Below are positions 13,325 through 25,195 of a stretch of DNA of 64,000 bases, one piece after another. The notes under the pieces were generated by a model. That model searched no databases. It was not told the DNA's origin and saw only the letters and a list, made by a program, of their open reading frames with translations. Every line of letters starts with the position of its first letter. Positions within the stretch are counted from its first letter, which is position 1. The stretch comes from Liolophura sinensis (Eukaryota > Mollusca > Polyplacophora > Chitonida > Chitonidae): positions 2,457,001-2,521,000 of the forward strand of contig NC_088299.1 in assembly GCF_032854445.1 (NCBI RefSeq). The letters are read 5' to 3'. Position numbers and translations under genes: made by a program.

Positions 13325-13555
13325 CCTCGCTTCACGCTCAGCACTGAGAGGTTAGAGTGGTTGTCCCGGTGTAAGTATCATGTGACTGTCGTGTCTGGTG
13401 TCGACACTTCAGTGGCAGCAGCACTTTAGAGGCATGGATACTTTCCCTTCTGTCTTTGGTCGCAATGAGCTGTTGACAGTGCTCGTAGCGTGGGTCGTGT
13501 ATGTAACCGTGCTTTTACATGAAGTCCGCCTGAGAACACACACATACATTAGTAT
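13325..13555 (+). mobile_element. SINE family D copy, partial
   Basis: Contains GCTCAGCACTGAGAGGTTAG, GACTGTCGTGTCTGGTGTC and ACTTCAGTGGCAGCAGCACT, matching the reversed copy at 38893-39175. The open frames here on both strands (13398-13709, 13409-13681) fall inside this repeat. Confidence 0.65.
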
Positions 13556-13861
13556 ACATGGCTCGAGAACACATGCTTTCAACCTATATGACAGATACTT
13601 CATGTCCGTCACATGCATGTGGGGAAAGTGGTCGCCAGAAGTCGGTGGTTTATTCCTTAGGCTCTGGTTTCCTCCACCCATAAAAGTGACTCAATCAACT
13701 ATGGGATAAGTCAAACATTCTTAAGTATTTAACCCTAACCTAATAAATAAAATGCACCGTTGTCCTTCACTCAATGAATGCAACTTAAAGGTGGTATGCT
13801 TTATGTGTAGAGTAAGCCGGAATGTCAAGTAAACCACAAACCATCGTCAAGTATATACCAT

Positions 13862-14098
13862 ATATCTATTGATCTAAGCCTTGCTTTACGCAGAATTCAG
13901 TCACGGGTAATTTACATATCCGACGGCGATCAGATGTATGGGCGGAAGAAAATGGACAGAACCGGACGAAACCACCACAAATGGCCTGATACGTGACAAA
14001 TCTTCTGGCTTAAAGCCACAGCCGAAACAGGGACGACAGGGATTCCAATTATCGAGCTCCTGTAGAGGTCATTAGCCGCTTAGGTTGCGAGGGCCCAA
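13862..14098 (-). mobile_element. SINE family A, strongly diverged
   Basis: The left part reads as a reversed tail (TTGCTTTACGCAGAATTCAG), then CCGACGGCGATCAG. The right end is GAGGGCCC, like the head end at 8620-8629. Many substitutions indicate an old copy. Confidence 0.55.
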
Positions 14099-14944
14099 GT
14101 CTCTTCAAGACAGACCATTTGAATCTATTGATTCTATACTACATGTAGCTCTACCAAAAGACATATGGTTTTGTGATACACATGTATGAATTAAAAGTGA
14201 ACACTCTCTACGCCCAGAGTATATATACAAACGAGTATAAACTTGAATAGGTCGAAGTGAAGGTGTATCTTCATTAATATTCACATAACTTATATACACA
14301 GAAGCAGATTGTCGACTACAGTCTCGTATTTCAAACAAAAATAAAAACTACCTATGCTAACCTTTGCAATCTAGTCATATAGGTATCTCTACTTTATGTC
14401 TTAACTTTTACGGTGCCCATTTGTGGCGTGATCAGTGCCTAATTTGCGTGCGCAATTCGCAACTTTTCGGACCTACACATATCATGCGATGCATTTCTTT
14501 TCGATCCTCAGCAATTCATGCCGCAGCAGCAAGTATAAAGTCGATCGCTTTTGGTGAAAACCGAAGGACAGAAATACAGAGACATACTTCCTTATAATTA
14601 GATAATATAGTCTTAAAAAAAGACATCGTGAATGATAAGATACATGGATGGCTTCCAGTTACGTCCGAGCAAATTGCCTCTATTAAAAGATGTCAAATTG
14701 TACCCACTTGCCCACGCACCCATCAACCTAACGATGAACTCATATATAAGGATTGTAGAACGAGCCCGCAGACTCTCGTTAAGTTACTGGACCATGTTAT
14801 ATAGTCCAATGTGACCGTCAGATAGGCAGACCGTCAGATTCACATACAACTGCTCGTCGAAGCTACTGGATACTAAGATATCGATACTAAGATATCTATA
14901 TGTAGATAAAGACTTACAGGACGTAAGCGAAATATCGACAACGA
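14099..14944. other. Gene-free stretch
   Basis: No exon or repeat recognised; open frames are at most 77 codons without domain signatures. Confidence 0.5.
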
Positions 14945-15175
14945 ACGGTCGGCGACGCTCGTGTGGCCGTTTGCGCGGTCTGACGTTCGTTGCAGATTTT
15001 CCATCAATATTGTGTGGATATTTGCACGTAACTCGTGGGAAAATTATCATTAACTTGCCTAATGCCTGTGGTTTACCACGTGGGCACTCCGGTTTCTTCC
15101 ACTCATGCATCTGACCGGCATCGTGTAAGTAAAAAATTCTGAAACATGGCGTTTGGCAACATTCAAATAAATGAA
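14945..15175 (+). mobile_element. Dispersed repeat family B copy
   Basis: Aligns with 43257-43490 from GTCGGCGACGCTCGTGTGGC through TTCGTTGCAGA, TTGTGTGGATA and GCACGTAAC to the TTCTTCCACTC block and a CAAATAAATGAAAT tail. Confidence 0.7.
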
Positions 15176-15325
15176 ATATATAACAGATTCATATATCTTG
15201 TATTTTCTGATTGCATAACAGTTAAACTGTAAGTACAACGAAGAAAACTAGAAAAATTCTTATAAACAAACCTTAAAGAAAAATAATTCCACATGAGCCA
15301 AATTGTAAAAATGTCATGTTAGATG

Positions 15326-15524
15326 GTATTTTATTGGTGTTGAAGCCGTACACGAGAACATTTCACTTATATGACTGCCCCTAGCATTTTGGTGGGAGGA
15401 AACGACGCAGAACCAAGTTGAAACCCACGACCATGTGTAGGTTCCTGGTAGACCTACTCACTTACGACCGCAGAGAGGAAGCCAGCAAGAGCTGGTCTTG
15501 AACTCACAGAAACCGCACTGGTGA
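15326..15524 (-). mobile_element. SINE family A, lacking most of the head
   Basis: Reversed tail TTATTGGTGTTGAAGCCGTA, then TTTCACTTATA, GGTGGGAGGAAAC and ACCCACGACCATG, to GAACTCACAG near the B box. The A-box end is missing. Confidence 0.8.
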
Positions 15525-16595
15525 TAATATATACAGTATATACGAGGCACGATTCAAACAATCGAGTCGCATGAAAAGCCCTTAAAATTCCGGTTATCGG
15601 GAAAAACCTTCATCCAGTTTGTTGTAGCACCAAAAATATGACTATTTCCTTTGGGGGAATGCCCAATTTATTTGCAAATTGTAAGTCAAAACTTATTTCA
15701 TGTTATATTTCAGGGGCCGATTCCACAAAGCCGGTTGCGATTTATGTCAAAATTTAAACAGTGCTCAGTTTGTGGTATAGGGGGTGGAAATTTAGACACA
15801 TTTGTTTTAAGGTAACATAGATGAGGTGGGCAAAATTTAAATTCATAAAGTGGAAAAATAAGCTGTAAGATCGCATTTTAAATTTTAACTTAAGCGAGAA
15901 ATGACTTTGTGGAATCCATCCCAGGACCTTTGATTTATTACCAAAAATGTACACAAAAAATCCGCCTAAACCATACAAACTGTACTGTGGTGTTATTATC
16001 TGTCATGAGTTCGTACATCGTGTTTTTATCAAATAGGTATTATGCAGTCGTTATCAAAGCATTTCGCATAGAATATATTTGGTTATTTTTCCGAATTATT
16101 TTCATGAATGTTGTTCGAATATAGGGCGAAACACTTGGGATCTACTAAAGCATATAGAGACATTTCTCATACGAAAACTTGACTCCATGCACAGTGACTC
16201 AGAAGATTTAAACAAAAGACAATAAAAGATATAACCTTAGATATATAACATTAGAAGGGGGTGATCGAAACAGACCTTTAGGGAAAGGACAACACGAGAC
16301 CAAATGTGCAAATGCATGCGAGGACATTTTTATTTTTGTAATGTTGCATAATCGAGATATCGCAGTTCAAAATCATCAAAATCGCGCACAGTGAGAAAAT
16401 CGAATGCGTCGACGTCTTATCACTTTTAGCCAATTAAGTTCGGAAACCGCAGCTGTTCCCACTGACGTCACGCCAACCCTGTTTCTCCTTTTAGCCATAA
16501 GTGCGTGGGGGTTCCAGTGATGCGATCGTGTTCTGCGGCTATAGAAATAAGTGAGAATTCGCAAGGTGATATGCCGATATAACATGCCGGCGGAT
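15525..16595. other. Gene-free stretch
   Basis: Nothing recognised. Frames reach about 75 codons (15754-15978 minus) and have no domain signature. Confidence 0.5.
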
Positions 16596-16610
16596 TCTAA
16601 TTTCACTCTG

Positions 16611-16975
16611 ACCGGCCCGGATAGCACAGTTGGTAGAGCGTCCGCTTCGGGAGCGGTAGATCCAGGATCAATCCTTGGTCGAGTCACACCTAAGACTTTA
16701 AAAGAGGAAGTTGTAACTTCCTCGCTTGGCGTTCAGCATGAAGGGGATAGTGCAACGACTGGTTGACCCGTATCAGTATAATGGCTCGGGCGGGACGGCT
16801 TACTTGCCTTCGGTAAGTCGTCTCAGTGATGCAGCACTAAATAAAAGAGCGGTGGAAATCCGTCCTGCAACAAGGAGGCACATTACACGTGCATGCACCC
16901 TAATGATTCCTTCGTCGTCATATGACTGAAAAATTGTTGAGTACGACGTTAAACCCCAAGCACTCACTCACTCAC
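16611..16975 (+). mobile_element. SINE family C, full-length with 15-bp target duplication
   Basis: Begins with a tRNA-like head (GGATAGCACAGTTGGTAGAG as A box; a B-box region near 16665-16685), followed by a body containing CTTGGCGTTCAGCATGAAGG. The end reads CATATGACTGAAAAATTG, then GTACGACGTTAAACCCC and (CACT)n. The perfect direct repeat TCTAATTTCACTCTG flanks it at 16596-16610 and 16976-16990. Open frames here on both strands are not genes. Confidence 0.9.
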
Positions 16976-17189
16976 TCTAATTTCACTCTGTGGTTGTTTC
17001 GGCTTACTCTGAGCTGCGATATCTGGGTTATACAACATTATACAACAAAAATACCATGTAGGTACGCTTTTTGAAATATGTACAGTTGATCCCATGCTAT
17101 AATTAAGACATACAGGATAGGGAGAAAAACCGGAGAAGGGACGACAGCGGCAAATGGGTCACACCTAACGGGTGAAATAGGGCCTTTTT

Positions 17190-17560
17190 TCGATTTACCT
17201 CAGTTAGGGTTTTATTCTGTTCATATAAATGCTTAAAACAGTAGCTAATTACACGTCCCTAGCAACATGGCTTCAGTAGAATTAGGTAAAAAGAATTCAG
17301 TGATGTTAATTGCCATGTATTACACGTCATTGGTCTGGAATTATTCAAAATTACGTGTTTTCATCACATTGCAACATATAATAACATTAAAACTATGCAT
17401 AGGCAACAGATTCTTTTCCCTTGCTTGTTTAGATACAAATTTCTAAAATGCTTCTAAAATGTTTACAGCGTAGCATTAGGGCCAACGTGTACACAGGGCT
17501 GCCTGAAGCGAACTTGTAAGGTGTTTGGCTTGTAGATTAGAAGCATATTGTACTGTTAAT
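17190..17560 (+). repeat. Dispersed repeat family E, copy 2 (longest)
   Basis: Begins near TCGATTTACCTCAGTTAGGG and shares AGAATTAGGTA, TCTGGAATTATTCAAAA and TTTTCATCACATT with copies at 12838 and 19250. A weaker right part (GGCTGCCTG..., ATGCTTTACGG) resembles 13080-13180. Confidence 0.6.
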
Positions 17561-18231
17561 GCTTTACGGTCAGGTTACACGCATTTTTAATGAGAGGTAG
17601 ACCTGTATTTTTACGTAACATCTGAAGGGCCTGGGGGCACAGAGACTGGATAAGCTTGTATAAGCCATGAGTAAGCGTCCCACAATGGATCACATTAACA
17701 ATTATTTTATCATCAAAATCTAACTGTCAAATCTGACGACCACATAGCAGTCGTTATCCGATGAGCGGAGCGTTCAGAATTGATTATCACCATGGTCCAT
17801 TTCTTAAACACCGATCATTGGCACTTATTCCTACACAAATATATATGCAAAAAAGAAACACACACCTCACATTTCAGGTTTATGTGTGTTAACGAGTTCT
17901 GTGTGATCTCGGTCACGAGACACAGCCTCGTTCCTGTATAGAACAAACTGACATAATCAATGTCCACTTTTTAAACATTAATTTGGTGTACACTCAATAA
18001 CGAGGATTCACACGAGGATAACGAGGATGTAGATATTAGTAATATTTATTTTGGTGCCCAGTGATATATATTTACAACATCCTTTTATCTTCAACCACAG
18101 TCAAATACGAATCAGTAGTTTCTGTATCAATATCCAAATCAGTACCCGGGTCAGATTGACTGAAAGCAAGAGACAAGAATTAAGTTTTAGAATTAACCAG
18201 CACCAGTACGCTTTCAACAATTCACATGGAG

Positions 18232-18234
<3 letters not shown>

Positions 18235-18324
<90 letters not shown>
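18235..18324. repeat. (TA)45 microsatellite
   Basis: Ninety bases of perfect TA repeat, the same length as the tract at 10658-10747. The open frames spanning it on both strands are artefacts. Confidence 0.98.
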
Positions 18325-18327
<3 letters not shown>

Positions 18328-19249
18328 TACCAAATCTGTTAGATGTAAAACTGTATACACATGCCAAAAAACATAGGCCTACACCATACTGCCATTCTAC
18401 TATATGTGTTAAAGGGGAGGGAAACATAAAATCCATAGGCTGTTTAAACTCTGTCACAATACCTTATTGAATTTTATTCAGACCTGAACATGATGACGCA
18501 GAGAAAGTTGTGTGACGTCATATATGATGATATACTTGATCAATATTGTCCCAAAAGTAAACAAAAAAAAAACAATAAGTAATTTATTGTATTTTCAGAT
18601 ACAATTTAATTGCTTTTTTTAAACTGATATACCTACTTCGTTTTGATATATCGTTCCCTTTAATGATCATGCCAGCCATAAATATGACGTACAAACGAGT
18701 CAAGTTCCTGTCGGGCGAGTTTGATTCCTTTCCATCTTCCTGATCGTCTGAGAATCTCTTTGGCTGACATTCCCAGAGTTCGCTTCCGGTCGACCAACGG
18801 CCTCCCGAGTGTCGGCTTCTCAAGCTTTTCCACTGATCAGTTTGTAATCTCGATCGAAAGATTGGCAGGCCGAGGACGTTATCATGTCTCTCTTATCCTG
18901 ACTGTGTCACTCAGCCACCGTGGTTATTAAAGATTATGCCGATACGGCTCGATTTCCGATCTAATTACCTGAAGTTCTAAAGCTGCACATTGGGGCACGG
19001 GAGGTGGGGTGAGGGAGCTTGCAACCTGTATACTTGGTACTGCTTATCTTTCCTCAAACCGTAATATGAAGCAAAATGAAGCAAAAAAAAAAAACGTACG
19101 TAGCGCATGTGCGTGCGATGTATACTATATATATTTCTATATCTAATGACAGATGACGATAATCGAAATATAACAGATAACGGTATAAATAGCAAAACCA
19201 GAGCAGCAAAGACAGTGCAGCCGTTCACACGGCTAACCAGTGAAATCCG
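18325..19249. other. Gene-free stretch
   Basis: No exon or named repeat recognised. The 18650-18930 portion has higher GC content and a 69-codon plus frame (18721-18930) without a recognisable domain. Confidence 0.45.
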
Positions 19250-19400
19250 CGGCCTCTTCTCGATTTACCCCAGTCAGGGTTTTGTTCTAACTTCTCACGT
19301 AAATGTTTCAATGGTAGTGCAATAGACGTCCCCTAGAATTAGAATTACAGTACTCAAAAATCTGAGTTGTCATCACACTGAAAAAACAATCATATGACAT
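19250..19400 (+). repeat. Dispersed repeat family E, copy 3
   Basis: Starts with TCTCGATTTACCCCAGTCAG, then GGTTTTGTTCTAAC and GACGTCCCCTAGAATTAG. It ends near TGAGTTGTCATCACACTG. This is the shortest of the three main copies. Confidence 0.6.
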
Positions 19401-19826
19401 GACCAGGTCTCGGGGTCAGAGTCAGTCTGCCGTAGGCTAACCCACCGGCATCGTGAACTTCCCCACACGAAAATGATGCACAGATTATCAATAGCAAAGC
19501 GAGCTTCAGTTTTATGTTGTATTAGTGGAAGTCAAGTGATCTCTGGTGATAAATTCATGATTACCTACACTTCGCGGATTATTTTGGTTTATCCTTTATA
19601 AAATGGCACATTTGTGCAAGTGTTAAGTCTTAGTTATGAGAAGGGCATAAAATATGATATCTGTCAAGAGTGCGATGTCTGAGACCAATTTGATGCCATC
19701 AGCCATTCGATCGAATTTATGTCAACAATGAAAAACATGAGCTCAGTTTATGACAGTTATTCAATCATTCAAATTACTGGCGATTACCTGAACTAAATTT
19801 AAGATAGCATTTATATACTTACGTGA

Positions 19827-20010
19827 TAGGAGTTTTAAGCCGTGCTCAGAAATATTTCACTTAAACGACGGCGGACAGCATTATGGGGGGGGGGGGGAAA
19901 TCGGAGTACACGTACACGTTCAACCAAAGTGGAAACAAGCACGAACTCGAATGGAACTCATAGCGACAGCATTGGTAAGAGGCTCCTGTTTCAGGCTAAC
20001 TGCCAGGTCG
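19827..20010 (-). mobile_element. SINE family A, partial, with poly-G run
   Basis: Reversed tail TTTTAAGCCGTGCTCAG, TTTCACTTAAACG and GGCGGACAGCATTATG, followed by 13 G at 19885-19897. It then degrades into a GAACTCATAGCGACAGCATT head-proximal block. Confidence 0.75.
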
Positions 20011-20343
20011 CCGAGGTCCAATTTAAGGTAGTTGCCAGTCAGTCAAGGTTGTAGCGACAGTACTATACCTGGATGCAAATTTGACAGTCAGCAAAGTATC
20101 AGCAAACAGTGCGATACTAGAGGTCAATTTAAGACAGTCCCTCAAGTTTCTGGCATCACCGCGATGAATGAGCTGAATTTAATGCAGTCTCCAGTCAGTC
20201 GGATTTCTGGCAACTGTGCGATACCTGAGCTCAATTTAAGTCAATCAGTCAGTCAGTAAGTAAAGTTTTCGGTAACAGTGCTACATCAGTGCTGATATTA
20301 ACGTTGTCAGTCTGCCAGCCAAGTTTCTGACGACAGCGTGATA
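20010..20343 (+). repeat. Degenerate tandem array, unit about 65 bp, about 5 copies
   Basis: Recurring ordered blocks: AAGTTTCTGGCAACAGTGCG, ATACCTGAGCTCAATTTAAG and CAGTCAGTCAGT, in variant forms. Copy boundaries fall near 20045, 20110, 20145, 20208 and 20270. It lies outside any recognised gene and directly follows a SINE fragment. Confidence 0.7.
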
Positions 20344-21212
20344 CAAAAATTCGGATATCCATGCGATTCTCACAAACGCTATCTCATTCCTTCATATCTC
20401 ATATTCCTTTCCGGCGATATGGAAATAAAAATGGTGATGTTTGTATCGATTTTCTGTATTTCACCGACGATATCGCATACAATCCGGCAGGTGCAGCCAA
20501 AGATTGAGGATTACATCTAGCACATTGATTTATTAGTCGCGGAAAGACGTTCAAAGGATTCTGTGCTATTCGGCACGATCTGTACTTGGCAGACCCTGGA
20601 GCGCTGTGTCACTTGATCCACTTATTATTACATTTTGTATGACAAACGTGGCCCTAATACACTGAGGCTGCTGATTGCCAAACACAACCCATAACAGACG
20701 TGTACAAGTGGACGTAACTGTATATCATGATATCATTGCCACCATCACAAAGAAGTGCTTAACGTGATACCCGCACATTGCATGGACACATGGATGTGTA
20801 TGATGAAGTAGCATTCATGTCCGTGTTTGTTCTTATGTTATATTCCCACCGGGGTGCATAAGTTATGTTATCATACACCTTGCACGATTGCCCATCTTTT
20901 AGCATTGTGGCGATCAGATCGTGCCGCATTTGGCTTATATTGCACGTCACCATGAACAGCATTCATACTGCTCCTCATTCAATGACACCGCAAAATTTCT
21001 CTGAACATATCCTTACACTGTTCATGAAAAATTACTACGAATTTGACGATATTTTTTCTTTCTGTCAAATTTTCATTTTCGGCAGCTAAAGTTTGCTCTC
21101 TACAGTTGAAATGATTGATGTTTGGTGCATAAGCTCGTTCACGCTTCAAGTAAAGATAGAATTCGTCCACATCAGCTCCTATTCATTCAATAATTTAACC
21201 TATAAATATTAC

Positions 21213-21475
21213 GGGAGCCTCCGTGGCTCAGTTGGTTAGCGCGCTAGCGCAGCGTAATGGCCCAAGAGTCTCCCACCAATGCGGTCGCTGTGAGTTCAAG
21301 TCCAACTCATGCCGGCTTCCTCTCCGGCCGTACGTGGGAAGGTCTGACAGCATCCCGCGGATGATTGTGGGTTTCCCTCGGCCTTTCCCGGTTTCAACCC
21401 GCCATAATGCATATCGTATAAGTGAAATGTTCTTGAATACGGCGTATAACACCAATCAAGTATACAAATAAATAC
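21213..21475 (+). mobile_element. SINE family A, full-length with 9-bp target duplication
   Basis: The best preserved plus-strand copy. Head starts GCCTCCGTGGCTCAGTTGG, then TTAGCGCGCTAGCG; B box in GTGAGTTCAAGTCCAACTC near 21290. Body includes CTCCGGCCGTACGTGGGAAG; the tail is of CACCAATCAAGTATAC type. AAATATTAC is repeated at 21204-21212 and 21476-21484. A tRNA-like A and B box imply RNA polymerase III transcription, as known for tRNA-derived SINEs. Confidence 0.92.
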
Positions 21476-22195
21476 AAATATTACAACCATACAGGGTTGT
21501 ATGTTATTATATTATTATTACTATTATATTTTATAGTACTCCCCTATAGACACGTATATATGATATTACATATGTATATGATTAACTCTTATCTGCATGG
21601 TGCCAAGGGCGAATGACCCCTAACCTATGAGGTTGTAGCCTCGAATCCAGCATTACTGTATTATCAGGTCATTGTAAGTGTTTTTGTACATTACGGAGTG
21701 GTATTGTACTCATACATGTTGTGTTAAAAATCCACATTGTGACCTACCTTTTTGCTTTACGAAGACAAATACATGTACAGGGAAACAGTGACGTACTGCA
21801 GAAAAGAACAAGACAGTAAACCGCTTAGACTGACATGTACGTTTAGCCGGGATATATTCCCCATAGTTTGTAGAGACAGTAGACAGTGTACTAGTTAATG
21901 TACGTTTCTAGTAACAACGGGTTACTGCTGTTAGAAGAACAAAGTGACAGTACACAAAGAGATCGTTAACACAGTTAATTAATGACTTCATACATGCAAT
22001 GCTGATGGATTACAATAGCTTAATTAGAAAGCTGGTTCCGTTCAGCCTTCGGACTGAGACAAGGGAAACAACTCCGTATTTGTAAATGCAGTTTAATTCC
22101 TTATGCTCTGGTTGAGGAGTTGCGACTATATTTATGTCTCTCGCTGTGGGTTAATTTATTTTTCTATATTTTTAATATTTTATATTTTATCTTTT

Positions 22196-22290
22196 GACTT
22201 GATTTGTGTTTAACTCCGCGTTCAAGATTTTTTCTTAAGTGCCGGTATTTCAAAATCAGCAAATCAGCTTTATTGGTGGAGGAACTCGGT
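22196..22290 (-). mobile_element. Family A/B SINE tail fragment
   Basis: Reversed tail (TTGTGTTTAACTCCGCGTTC, AAGATTTTTTCTTAAGTG) followed by TTATTGGTGGAGGAACTCGG. Too diverged to assign to A or B. Confidence 0.45.
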
Positions 22291-22638
22291 CATTAATTTT
22301 TAAAAAGTTGTAACTGTATGGTGGCGAGGCAGCTAGCAGCTCATCGCGCTTGTCAGATAGCAAAGGGTGGTCACAGCTGAACTTCACAAGAATGCCCGCA
22401 GGATTTCAGGTAACGCGAGAGCGTACGAGATTCTACGAGAGGACACTTATCCCTCCCTTAGAGGGATTACTCTTACAGGTATACCTACGTATACAATGAA
22501 TGCTTGGTGTTGCATACTTGTGGTGGTGGTAGTTTGTTTAATGGTGTTTTCCATTCTAATGAATGATGCACGCCACGATCAGTGTTGAAACCAAGTAGTG
22601 TTCACATTAATGCATTATGACATAGAGATGAGAATGAA

Positions 22639-22923
22639 CTATACTCTAAATTTTCTCCTAGCACATGGAAGCAGGAACCTTACTGTAGCTTCGAAGACTC
22701 GACCATACTTCTTCCCAGGCCTTAAAACATTGTCTGAGCGGGGGTCTATAATGCCAGCACAGAGTAGTTCCGCATAATAGCCATGTCTCTGGAGAGTATA
22801 TTGTGGGCATCGGAACAACATATGCTCAATTGTTTCCTCAACATGGCAATGATCACATACACCCGTATCATGTAAATGAACTCTGTTTAAATAAGAATTC
22901 GTTTGAATGTGCCCGGTCCTCAA
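22639..22923 (-). pseudogene. LINE ORF2 C-terminal Cys/His region
   Basis: The frame starts MRTGHIQTNSYLNRV and contains a CDHCHVEETIEHMLFRC zinc-binding-like segment. This is the usual conserved tail after RNase H in I-group LINEs. It ends with a stop at 22639. It is in a different frame from the RNase H segment upstream, so a frameshift separates them. Confidence 0.8.
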
Positions 22924-22944
22924 TCTGTTGCATAGGATTTCTGC

Positions 22945-23579
22945 TCACCTGGAAGAAAGACTAACAAGGTGAGGATTAGAAACACTGTTATTAAAATTAT
23001 AAGCATATTTCCCTTTAGTGGAGGTGTCCCCGTCTTCCTGCCAAATTGAAATAAAATTATGCTTAAATACATACATTGCTTCTGAAACAGAAACATGTTG
23101 AACAATATGTAACTGAGACACCGCTTGTTTCGCTAACTTGTCCGCCCATTCATTACCTGCAATACTAGAATGGCCTGGGACCCACTCAAAACAGATTTCC
23201 ACACCTTGGTAGAATAAACAGGTACATAGATGAAGTATATCAAAAATGATTTGAGAGCCTTTCCTTGGCGTAAAATTCTGTAAAGCAAGTATCGCACTTA
23301 GAGAATCCGTGAAGATAATGGCTCTTCCTGGTTTAAAAACTGCTAAAACTCCAACGCACACAGAATCCCAGTCAATTCAGCAGTAAATACCGATACTGCA
23401 TCCGTAAGTCTAAACACCTTACTATGGTGAATTTCTGGGACACAAAATGCACAGACGGTTTTGTCAGTATCCGCCCACTTTGAGGCATCTGTAAAAGCCT
23501 GTAGATAGTGGGCCCACGTTCTGGCAATATAATCCCTAGAGAAAAGGGAGACAAACTCTGAGTTATCTGGCTTTTTCAC
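22945..23579 (-). pseudogene. LINE ORF2 RNase H domain, frameshifted
   Basis: Two overlapping frames (23579-23343 and 23361-22945) together give an RNase HI fold. The first carries AFTDAS and AELTGI; the second carries FTDSLSAI and WVPGHSSIAGNEWADKLA. The four acidic catalytic positions (D, E, D, D) are all visible, but a frameshift near 23350 separates the first two from the last two. Confidence 0.85.
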
Positions 23580-23806
23580 TTCTTGGTGTAATGCTTGTGA
23601 AATATTCGGTAGACGTAACTTCCATGGAGGAAACGCAGGAATAAAATTGTACCAGATTTAAATGCAGGCGATCTACATTGTGTCGTACATACATTTCACT
23701 CGTACACTAAAGGGCTCTCTGTTTCTGCTTGTACCTTCAAACGGATTTTCATGATAGGATCGTCTGAAAATGTCAGTTGCTGAGTTCCCATGTGAAGCCA
23801 TCAACT

Positions 23807-24528
23807 TCACTCCAAATTGCAGTGATCGAACAAAAAAGGCCATTCATTACATATATGTTGAAGTATATTTAATGGAGTTGTTTTAAGCGTACCTGTTGCA
23901 ATACGGATCGCTGAACATTGAATACTGTCAAGCTTAGCTTTAACTGAAGCACAGGCAAAATCACATCCATAATCTAACCGTGAACGAATAAGCGCTCGAT
24001 ACATTAACAACAGACAATAAGTGTCAGCGCCCCAACATTTCCCAGGTGCAGCTCTCATCAGATTGTGAGCTTTCTGACATTTTGCTACAATGGAATTTAC
24101 ATGAGCATTCCAAGTAAGTTTAGAGTCAAACAAAACACCCAAATAACGAAATGATTGTACAATCTTAACCTCTTGTCTGTGAAAATTACGGCTTCTGTCT
24201 TAGCTATTAACAACTTGAACTCCTATGCTTTACTCCAGGCTGAGATAGTATCTAAACCTTCTTGTATGTACTTTCTAGCAAGCAGAAGATTTCTTGTACC
24301 ATACCATATGACTTTATCGTCTGCAAATAGCGAACGGCTTAAATCAGGATTCAACACTTCGAGGAGGTCATTTATGGCGATATTGAAGAGAGTCGGCGAT
24401 ATTACGCTTCCCTGGGGCACCTCGGTATCAACAAGAACAGGATGGGAATAGGTTTTGTCAATACGTACCTGAATTAGCCGGTCAGGCACAAAACTTAACG
24501 CAACCAGATAAGTTACCACCAATACCAA
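23807..24528 (-). pseudogene. LINE ORF2 reverse transcriptase palm and thumb, broken
   Basis: The frame 24528-24223 has PQGSVISPTLFNIAINDL (RT block 4 type) and LFADDKVIWYG, where the FADD box supplies two catalytic aspartates. The frame 24142-23807 continues with MGVLFDSKLTWNAHV and LIRSRLDYGCDFACAS, the usual post-catalytic thumb and connection blocks. A frame change separates the two near 24150-24220. Confidence 0.85.
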
Positions 24529-24650
24529 GGTCTCTCATCTTCATCAGCATGCCGTGTTTCCGTAGCATATCATAATCTCTCTTTCTCTCAATGTCCAAGA
24601 AAACTGCAAAAACGGACTCTTTCTTGGCCAAGGATCTAAGAATGGTTGAC

Positions 24651-24987
24651 TTAAGTGTTACAATATGCTTCTGTTAGCTCGAAATCCGCTTTGGGTGGGC
24701 GAATAAATGTTGTTTTAGTCAGAAACCAAACCAACCTGGAATACACTATAGTCTCCATGACTTTACAAAGATAAGACGTCGGTGCAATTTGGTCGGTATG
24801 ATGACGGAAGCCATGCGTTTTTTCCAGGTTTGGCAATTGAAACATTGAGTGATTTCACCTGAGACCACACGGTCTTAAGAGAAGTGCGATTGGTGAGATT
24901 TGGGCAATATTTACGCCAATGGGCTTTCTGTGTTTGCTCAATAACACGCTGTGCAACAGCGATGTTTATATTCAATGATATCTTCAT
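24651..24987 (-). pseudogene. LINE ORF2 reverse transcriptase fingers, broken
   Basis: Two overlapping frames (24987-24763, 24845-24651) with segments resembling the start of RT: APTSYLCKVMETIVYSRL is the usual I-group fingers motif. Several shifts and a missing stretch join it poorly to the FADD-bearing part. Confidence 0.7.
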
Positions 24988-25195
24988 AGATACGCGTACG
25001 ACATGTCCTATTCCATGTCCGTTTTCTGTCCCTTATAGCTGAGCTGCATTCCTCATCCCACCATGGGACTGGTGTCTTTCCTAGACTAGGCTTCGACTGA
25101 GGAATAGATTTCTCAGGTGCAAAGTTGATGGCATCAACAACGTTTGAATAAAAAGTATCAATATCATTTTCAAAAGTAGTTTCAGAAAAGCTCGT

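Noticed and set aside
16376-16687. 103-codon minus frame
   Set aside because: Partly antisense of SINE family C, no domain, no splice continuation.
21213-21310. tRNA gene candidates at SINE heads (also near 16620, 10490, 52270, 63240)
   Set aside because: A- and B-box-like motifs are present but the cloverleaf is not intact, and each is followed by a SINE body and tail.
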